Assembly: GCA_963556195.1 (NCBI GenBank)
Contig: OY744537.1
Coordinates: forward strand, 21,140,226-21,204,225
Source of the DNA: Sepiola atlantica
Taxonomy: Eukaryota > Mollusca > Cephalopoda > Sepiida > Sepiolidae
Direction of reading: 5' to 3'
Length of the DNA: 64,000 bases
Under the pieces are notes generated by a model that worked only from the letters and a program-made list of their open reading frames with translations, ran no database searches and had not been told where the DNA came from. Positions 56,255 through 64,000 of the stretch are shown here, piece after piece. Positions within the stretch are counted from its first letter, which is position 1; each line of letters begins with the position of its first letter. Both the position numbers and the translations under genes were made by a program.

Positions 56255-56344
56255 CCTGTTGGACCATTGTCACAAGATATAGCCCAAAAAGCATTCGTTT
56301 GCTTACCAAAATGGGGAGATATGTTGAAATTGAAATTTAACATC

Positions 56345-57330
56345 GAGAATTGAAAAACAATATGAAATATGAATAGGAATTCAACAACAGAAGATTAAAA
56401 AAGTAACCGAAAACTTTGATTTAATTTAATAATACATTTAAATCTCATATTTATATTTGTCTATCATCTCAAAGGCAAATAAAAAGAATACATCATTTAC
56501 TTAACTTATCCTTAGCTATACCAAACCACACAGTAACACAACTGTAACCCACATAAAAAATAATATTTTAATTAGTTTTATTTTAACGGACTTGACTGTT
56601 TTCTTTTATTATTTATACTTTGGGGCAAATATTTAAAAGAAATTATATTAATTCGATAAAAAATAACATTTACAATTATTCAAAATTGGAAGAGACGATT
56701 CACTTATACTTCATTGTAAAATGACTTACTTTTACTATTTTACTGAATAAGAAAGCAAACACAATTATACTTATTTTTAATGGATTTCCTTCAAGATTTA
56801 TCCACGAAAATATTTATAGTATGTATTAAAATAAAAACAAACGATATCATTTTTAAATTAAGCAATCCTATTAAAATTTTATTATGTTTACTAACAGAAG
56901 CAGGAATAGCGTTTAGAATTATGTGTTTATATTTGTTCATAACGGAATAATACACTCGGCTGATTACGTTAATAGTCGGTAAATTCCGTTATTCCAAAGC
57001 AAACAGTAACTTTAGTCGGTGTATTAAATAATAGAACATAGACGCTGGTTTATCTACTTACTTTGATATTTATTGAATTTAACTATTTAAGTTTTGTTTT
57101 GTTTCTTTCGTGTGTTTGGTGGGAAAATAAAATACAAATGTACTTTTCGAAGTATTTACTTTACTTCAATGTTTTAATCGCCGACGGCCATTGCTTTTTT
57201 TTACTTGCATCAAAATATTTTTTTTTGTTTTAAAGACACAAAAGCCAAACTTTAACATTATTTGTTTGTTGACAAAAACAAGTTTGATGGAATTTAACGA
57301 ATATGAAAACGAAAATGACCGGGTGCTTTC
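56345..57330. other. AT-rich DNA, nothing recognised
   Basis: No gene or repeat recognised. Confidence 0.5.
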
Positions 57331-57467
57331 CCAATATGTAATCTACCAAATGTTTAGGATTAGGGTTAAGGTTAGTTAGTTAGGGTTAGGGTTAGGATTA
57401 GTTACGATTAGGGTTAGTTGGGATTAGTTAGTTAGGGTTAGAAAAAAATCGGTAGATCACATATTGG
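57331..57467. mobile_element. Small inverted-repeat element with telomere-like core
   Basis: 17-bp inverted ends ccaatatgtaatctacc (57331-57347) and ggtagatcacatattgg (57451-57467), one mismatch. The core (57353-57441) is degenerate TTAGGG repeat: ttagggttaaggttagttag, ttagggttagggttaggatt and similar. No target duplication identified. Confidence 0.75.
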
Positions 57468-57889
57468 TATGAATTTGGCATTTTATATGCGTTTAAAAGT
57501 CAATTAGGTATCATTTCAGACAAAAAATGAGCGAAGCAATCCAACAGTCCCTATGGTATAATTGAACCGAGTTTTGTGTAGATTAAAAGACATAAACACA
57601 TGAGTTGAAATAACATTAAACAATTCTTTCTTTTAAATGTTTATTATTTTATGATGACCGATGGACCTGGTAATCGTTTCAGCTTTTGTAACGTGACACC
57701 GAAATAAACGGCAGCTTTATTTATAAGCACAGACTTTAGTATTGTTTTGACAAATTTGAGTTCGGGTTAAAATGACTGAGATCGTTTTCGTCAAAATTCA
57801 TGCCTTTTAATAAACAAAAGCTGCAACTACCGGACAATTGACACGATCAAATCTTGAATCTAGAGGTAAGCAAAACATATTCGTTTCCT

Positions 57890-57905
57890 TCTTCTTCTTC
57901 TTCTT

Positions 57906-57983
<78 letters not shown>
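57890..57983. repeat. (TTC)n then (TTA)n microsatellite
   Basis: About 15 TTC triplets followed by about 16 TTA triplets. Long frames through it are artefacts. Confidence 0.95.
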
Positions 57984-57985
<2 letters not shown>

Positions 57986-60520
57986 ATAAAAAAAAGTTTT
58001 CCTTGGGTCGCAATCATTCGAGAAATTAAAAAGTTAAGTTTAATTTAATTCCTTTTTGTTTACCTTTTAAAAGTTTTTTTTCAAGAAAATTAAGAAATAA
58101 TATTTGTTTTATTTCATTCTTCTTTCTTTTTGCTTTTGTTTTTGTAAAACTGTTATCGGCGGTGTTTTGGAATAGAGACCGTATTTATTATTGGAAAAAA
58201 ATAGGTGCGTAGAAAAATGGCCGTGACTTATACGGACTATGTTTATTAAAAGGGGCTTATCATAATTTTTTTTACTAGTTTCCGTGTGAATGTTGATTGT
58301 GTTTGAAAGATAAAAGCCTAAAGTTAATCTCTAAAAGGAAAAATGTATATTTACGTGTGAAAAAAAAAAATTACAATGAAAAATATTATCACGACGGCTT
58401 AAAAAACAAAAATTCAGTGAAAATTGAAACTTGGATAAATTACTTGTAAAAATCTATTGAAAGATAAATATCAGTTTTCTGGAACTATTTCAAAGATAAT
58501 TAGTAAATTCAAGTCTTAAAAAAACTGAATAAAAAAGTACCTACTTTTTATTTATCAAAAGTGACAAGTTTAGTAAAATACGGTCTTCGGTAAAATAGTA
58601 AACAACTGGCTATCGATAATGCAAAAATGTATTGAAAACAATAATTGCAATAATATTTCGTTTTATTATTTTTCACTTTATATAGGTTTTGTAATAGTTT
58701 ATAGGAATTGAAAAATTATTATACCTTAATTTCTTTATGTTTTCAAAGTTATAAAAACATTAATTAATTTAAGTACCCTCATTTTTTGTAATAAAATAGG
58801 AAAGGCTTATTTGATTACACTATTTTTGAATGCACACACTTAAGATTTTATTTATTTTTATCTAAAAGATTAATATTAACTTAGTATTAGTTTTTAATTC
58901 AGTAATACACTGAAAAGTGTTGATAATGTCTGTTTACTCTGTTTACCAATGTTTTTCATTAGAATTTGCAATACAAATTTTGTATGATTTTTTTCAATTT
59001 TTTTTTTTCGGAACGGACTGCCTACTGCGTTAATTTTATCAATTACATAATGATTAAATACTTTAGCAATTGCATTACTCGATTTATTCTTAAATGTGAC
59101 GTAATGATAAATGAAATTAATTTTTTATAAATAAAACTGTGAATTAAGTGTGGAAATATAAATCAAATTACTACACTGACAATTCATTGAAAAAAAGCTG
59201 AAACAATTATTTATTAAAAATTAAATAGAATTCAAATTTGAAAAAAAAAAAGATTATTTATTAATGAAAAAATTACAAAAATATACAAACTTACATTTTA
59301 TTTTTCCAAATGATTGACAGCGAATTCTGAAACTTACGGAGTCGTTGATTCTCTGAAAATAAAATTGGGATGACGGCGGATGGTGGGTAGTATGTGGGGT
59401 GTAAACCCCGTCTGTATAATGCCATACTGGACATCCATATATCTTCAAATTAATTGTTAGTAGAAATTATCCCATTAAAAAAAAAATATTTTCGGAATAG
59501 CTCAATTTTTCAATGTTTTCAATTTATTTTCAAGATTAAAATTTGTTTTCTTACACTGATGATTACACGTTCATGCGCAAAAAGGAAATATTATAATATC
59601 GCGTTTCAAAAGTTCCCGTACACTGTTATCATTAAAATCCCATTAAATATTTTTTGCAATCATATTATGTTTTTTGTGAAAATATTGAATAAAAAATGTT
59701 TATTCAATGATAATATCGTTAATTCGAGAAATTATTTTTTTCTTCGATTTATATTGATTTTAGTAACATGAAATGTAAGTTTTTTTTCGTAATATATAAG
59801 AAATTTTTAACAAGTTTTTAAAATTGTAAACATCTATAGTGCTTTGTATTTATAAAAATTAAATTAAAAAAATATGCGTTTTTTTAGTACTTTGAAGTAT
59901 AACTTTAGTAAAGGTGCTTTTGTTTACACAAAATAATACATTTTCACTAAGATTTAAAAAAAGGAGTTCATCATATTCCGTGATCTTTAATAAATACTGA
60001 CATTTTTTAATTAAAATTGGTTGATTTCCTGAATTTTGGTGAATTTTTAAGTGAAGGGAGGAGTTAAAATGTTTTTACATTTTGTGGATCAGTCATTCAT
60101 TTTGCACGTACCTAGAAAAAAAAATTATACACGGAGGGGTTTTAGTTTCACGATTATACGATCATAGTAAAATAGACACTGTTTTTATAGTCGATATAAT
60201 TGAACTCTTAAATTTCTACATAAATATAGGGAAAATGTGGGATTTCAGTTACACCGGCCACATAGTCAATGTCCATGTTACACTGAAGGTATATCGTCGG
60301 TGTATGAAAATACGTTTTTTTTTCTCGATTTTCGATAATCATATTCTAAAAACGACAATACTCTCAACCATTTTAAAGGATTTTTTTTACCATAAAAAAC
60401 AATGCTGCCTCCATTCCAAAGCTTCGCCATATAATCTATTAAATATTGTTATTTTTGGTTGTGCTTTTTCTGTGTTTTTTTTCTTTGATATGATTTTTAC
60501 ACAAAGTTAAAAAAAAAAGT
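57984..60520. other. AT-rich DNA, nothing recognised
   Basis: Very AT-rich. A plus-strand frame of 142 codons at 60082-60510 has no recognisable domain and a composition expected from chance, so I do not call it a gene. Confidence 0.5.
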
Positions 60521-60536
60521 TTTCTTCTTCTTCTTC

Positions 60537-60632
<96 letters not shown>
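60521..60632. repeat. (TTC)n / (TCA)n microsatellite at LINE 3' end
   Basis: Five TTC triplets then about 32 TCA triplets, directly abutting the LINE 3' end. Confidence 0.97.
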
Positions 60633-60633
<1 letters not shown>

Positions 60634-61895
60634 CTCACTAGGAGTTATCACACAGGTCATTCCCTGGAGTCTGAGTGACAACAAGTCTCCCCAGATTTCT
60701 AGTATTCTCCACCTCGTTTCAATAACCACCGCAAATAATCTTGCGGTATCGCAACAGCCGCTTACCATTGATTTATCGCTGGTAAGAACCATTGGTCCTC
60801 TGCGGGATTTTGGTGGCAATAAGCCTCCCCAAGGTCCTAGCACTTTCCGCACTCTTCCAGTGGAGGTCTGGTTTGTGCTGTTCCTCCTCAGTCTTTTCAT
60901 CCTCCTTGACCCTCTACGAATACTTTGTGTGGTGTCAGCCATTTTTTGTGAGGAGGGAGAGCTTATGGTGTTTCTTGCAATTTCTGTTCAATGGTTCATT
61001 TTTGTGTTGTGTCAGCTGAGGCCGGTGTAATTTATTGGATGGAGGAACTTATGATGTGATGTTTCTTGCAGTTTTTGTTCCTTTGTCTGCGATGTGGTGT
61101 TCTTCATGTGTGTTTTTTTCCTACCGTAAATTCCATGTGACTGGTTACCATTCGTAGTTTATGCAGTTCGGTTTCCGCATTCGAGGATTTTCCTTAAGAT
61201 TGCAGCTGCTTTGATCATTGCCGTCCTTTGTATGGTCTCAGTGATCGGTTTGATTCCAGTTTCTCCCAGTCTTTTTTCCAGTTTTTTTTCAGGATAGCTC
61301 CTAGTGCTTCTACGATTATTGGTATTATATTGACTTTCTTCATACTCTATATCCCTTTCAATTCTCTGGACAGGTTCTGTGTATTTGCTTCGTTTTTCTA
61401 TTTCTTTGATTTTTACCTTGTGGTCTGCTGGTACAGCAAAATTTACGATTTGGCAGGATTTTTCCTTCTTGTCGATTATTATGACATCCAGTCTCCTTGC
61501 TTGCATAAATTTATCTGTTTGCACCCCTATATCCCAGGGGATTTTGTGATTTTCGTTTTCCAGTACTGTCTCTGGTTTATGTTTGTACAATCTATCCGAG
61601 TGCTCGAAATGCAGTCGTTTGCATAGTTCCCAGTGTACTGCTTTTCCCACGCAGTCATGCCTGTTCTTGTATTCTTTTTGGGTTATTTTGCTGCATTCAC
61701 TTATTATGTGATACACAGTCTGCATTGATTGTTTTCCTTGGTTTTATCGATTTTAGCTTTAACATTGGTTGTCCTAATCGCATTGTTTTGTGCAGCCGTA
61801 AGTAAAGATTCCGTTTCTCTGTTCAAGTGTCCTTTTCTTAGCCTGGTGATACCAGATCAGGCTGCCCTGTAGCTCCCTGAGACGAAATTCACCTA
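60633..61895 (-). mobile_element. RLE-type LINE, ORF C-terminal part
   Basis: Second long copy of the 24.4-kb family. The minus strand reads ETESLLTAAQNNAIRTTN near 61800, then CRLC-like and YHIISECSKITQKEYKNRHD, then ARRLDVIIIDKKEKSCQIVN, where the expected PD and D of the endonuclease are changed to LD and N, so it is probably inactive. The 3' end is gtgataactcctagtgagtg against the TCA repeat. Confidence 0.82.
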
Positions 61896-62540
61896 CATTG
61901 ACGTTTTTTTTTTTTTTTTTTTGTAAAACTTAATTATGTTCTACAAAACCAAAAACAAAAACAACAGCCCCTCTCCCTTTCTCCCTCCCCCTTTTTTTTA
62001 ATAATTTTTTTTATTTTTTTATTTTATTTTTCCTACCCTACTCCCGGTCCTGGATATGACCTTAAACTACATCCGATGGTGAGATCCGGCTTACGGACTT
62101 TGGGGAATGTGGAGCCTCCTCTTAATTACCATTGCTCCCAGGTCCACCCTGACCCGGAGTGGTAGTACCTGTTAGGGTCTCAACTATGGGTTAAATAGAA
62201 ACAGATATTAAAAGGGGAAAGAAACAAAAAAGAGAAGAAAACAAATATACTTTAACAACCAAACCAAACACCATCAATAAATATTTGAACGTGTGAGGAA
62301 CTTGAAGCATAAAAACTTTCACCAGGATGACTGCATTCGGCATTGAGTGGCCTGAAAGGGGTTGATGTGCCGTAAAGCGGGACAACCAAACTAGGCACCA
62401 TGAATAAATATTTGAAGATATAAACAACTTGAAGCATAAAAACTTTCACCAAAATGACTGCATTCGGCATTAAATAACCTGAAAAGGGTTGATATGCCGT
62501 AAAACAAAACAACAACCAAACTTTTCTTAGCCATGTCAAG
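61896..62540. mobile_element. Inserted block: T-run, GC-rich SINE-like piece and dimeric 127-bp repeat
   Basis: T-run (61902-61922) and T-rich tract, then a GC-rich repeat (62040-62180, also degraded at 2378), then two full units of a 127-131-bp repeat beginning caaccaaac (62256-62382 and 62383-62513) and the start of a third. The block separates the two halves of RLE-type LINE sequence on either side. Confidence 0.6.
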
Positions 62541-63780
62541 CTATTTTTGTGGTGCCCTCTTCTTGTCATTCTTATGAAACGTCCATCTAGTTGTTTTTCT
62601 TCACATTTTTCTTTTATTGTCTTTTTGTTTTTGGTTTCGGTGCTTCCTGAGTTGTTGATAGAGACGGTGTCTCTTGCTGCGGTGATCAGCCATTTTGTGT
62701 TCTGGGTTATGCAATTTTGCAGCTCTTTTTGTGTCTTCCACACAGTCTTCTATACTTACCAGTCCTCTTGCCCCATCGTTTATTTTCACGTAGAGTCTGT
62801 CCGTATCGTCTTTTGGATGTAGTGCATTGTGCATGGCCATTAATTTTCTAGTCATCTGGTGAATGTGCCTAAGTTCTTCTTTAGTTCAGCCTATGAATGG
62901 TCCAGAGTATCTTATTAGTGATACTGAACAGGTGTTTATTTCTTTTTACTAGATTTCTGCTGTATAATTTCGTTTCTAAGAATTTTCTTGTTCTTCGCAA
63001 ATATTCTTTTCCAATTTTCTTTTTCATTTCTGTTTATTTGATGGTGTCTGCTTCCAGAACTCACAAATATTTATAGCTATCCTGTTCGCCTAGCATCCTC
63101 ATCTCTTCTTGGTTAGACAGTTCCATGCCCTCTGTTATCTCCAGTTTTCTCCTTTTCATTAGCAGTGCACACTTTTTCATTCCGAATTACATTTAAATGT
63201 TATGGCTGAAGATTCTGGTCGTATTTATCAGCTTTTCCAGATCCTTTTTGATTTTTGCAAATATTTTCAGGTCGTCCATGTACATGAGATGGTTTATTCT
63301 TTGTTCTGTGGCTGTAAACTTGTATCCGGCATCACATTTTCTGAGTATGTAGTTGAGTGGCATCATGGCTATGATAAACAGTAGTGGTGATAGGGAGTCT
63401 CCTTGGAAAATGTTTCTCTGTATTTTTATTTCAGTCAGGTGTTTTCCTTCAGCTATCAGTTCTAGTCTCTATGTTCTCATTGCTTTCTTAATAAGATTAA
63501 TAATCCTGTCGGGTATCTTGTACATTTTTAAACATTCAATTATCCATGCTTGAGGAATTATGTCGTATGCTCTCTTGTAGTCAATCCATGCCATGGATAT
63601 GTTCTTTTTCCGGTTTTTCTTTTACCTCCTTCAGGATCTTTTGATCTACGTATAGCAGATCATGCGTCTCTCTTTTCCCTTTCCGACATCCTTTTTGTTT
63701 CTCGGGAGCAGTCCACGATTGTTCATGGAGTGGTAGATTTGTTACTCAATTGTGCCGTTGCGATTTTTATTATGTGTACT
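62541..63780 (-). mobile_element. RLE-type LINE, reverse transcriptase domain
   Basis: Minus-strand frames (with frameshifts) read KGCRKGKRETHDLLYVDQKI (about 63690-63640), FQGDSLSPLLFIIAMMPLNY, then HLMYMDDLKIFAK with an intact catalytic YMDD box (about 63275), ELSNQEEMRMLGEQDSYKYL, and LYVKINDGARGLVSIEDCVE (about 62750). Order and motifs fit the RT and thumb of R2/R4-type LINEs. It may be the upstream part of the 60.6-61.9 kb copy, split by the inserted block. Confidence 0.82.
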
Positions 63781-64000
63781 CACTAGGAGTTCTCACACAG
63801 ATCATCGTCAGTGATTGCTCACCGACAACAACCAGTGGTATTTCCTGGAGTCTGAGTGACAACAAGTCTCCCCAGACTTCCAGTGTTCTTCACCTCGTTT
63901 CGATAACGATGTGGTATCGCAACAGTCTCTTACCATTGATTTCTCGCCGGTGAGGACAATTGGTCTTCTCTGGGATTTGGGTGGCAACAAGCCTCCCCAA
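63781..64000 (-). mobile_element. RLE-type LINE 3' end, cut by window edge
   Basis: Same 3' UTR as the 24.4 and 60.6 kb copies (cactaggagttctcacacag, gtgacaacaagtctccccag, cgcaacagtctcttaccatt), running to the last base. It lies against the 5' side of the previous LINE segment. Confidence 0.85.

Noticed and set aside
60082..60510. 142-codon open frame on the plus strand
   Set aside because: Phe/Ile/Tyr-rich translation of AT-rich DNA with no motif or splice context.

Overview
This window is a gene-poor, AT-rich, repeat-dense piece of animal nuclear DNA. Spliced genes with GT/AG introns, LINE, Ty3/gypsy and mariner-type remnants, long (TA)n runs and TTAGGG-like tracts point to a metazoan. The mix of repeats looks mollusc-like, possibly a cephalopod; that is a guess from general look, not from a matched marker.

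Only two genes can be supported, both cathepsin L-type cysteine proteases (peptidase C1A), lying tail to tail. The left gene (+) shows only its last two coding exons (4410-4681, 7345-7444). The right gene (-) is complete: seven coding exons from 41489 down to 21948 give an unbroken 337-residue preproenzyme with signal peptide, I29 propeptide and the Gln139/Cys145/His284/Asn304 active site. A TATA box and a short untranslated first exon lie near 42.9 kb. That promoter block was duplicated: a second TATA box plus first exon sits at 47.1 kb inside a segmental duplication (about 41.6-45.2 versus 46.0-48.7 kb). Partial ghost exons of both genes are also present.

Everything else is repeats. The most unusual is a SINE family whose 5' end matches U2 snRNA (seven copies with the head, two body-only copies, two isolated heads). 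Several copies have target-site duplications, and one copy (14467-14837) appears to carry the first 14 nt of U1 snRNA joined to the U2-derived part. Other families are APE/jockey-like LINE remnants (2.5-3.3, 9.1-10.5, 19.0-19.9, 32.8-33.1, 43.4-44.9 and 53.7-54.0 kb), a LINE with a restriction-like endonuclease whose 3' ends abut trinucleotide repeats (24.4-25.4, 27.8, 39.6, 60.6-64.0 kb), a Ty3/gypsy remnant split by two SINEs (28.1-30.0 kb), mariner-related transposons (5.5 and 49.2-50.0 kb) and many fold-back or MITE-like elements, two of which carry telomere-like cores.

Region by region: 0-8 kb, satellite, LINE scraps and the left cathepsin exons; 8-21 kb, repeats only; 21-43 kb, the right cathepsin gene with TE-filled introns (the last intron is 8.2 kb); 43-49 kb, the duplicated upstream block with a LINE, a SINE and a MITE inserted; 49-60 kb, transposon derivatives, a 59-bp satellite and AT-rich DNA with nothing recognised; 60-64 kb, endonuclease-type LINE copies running off the window edge.
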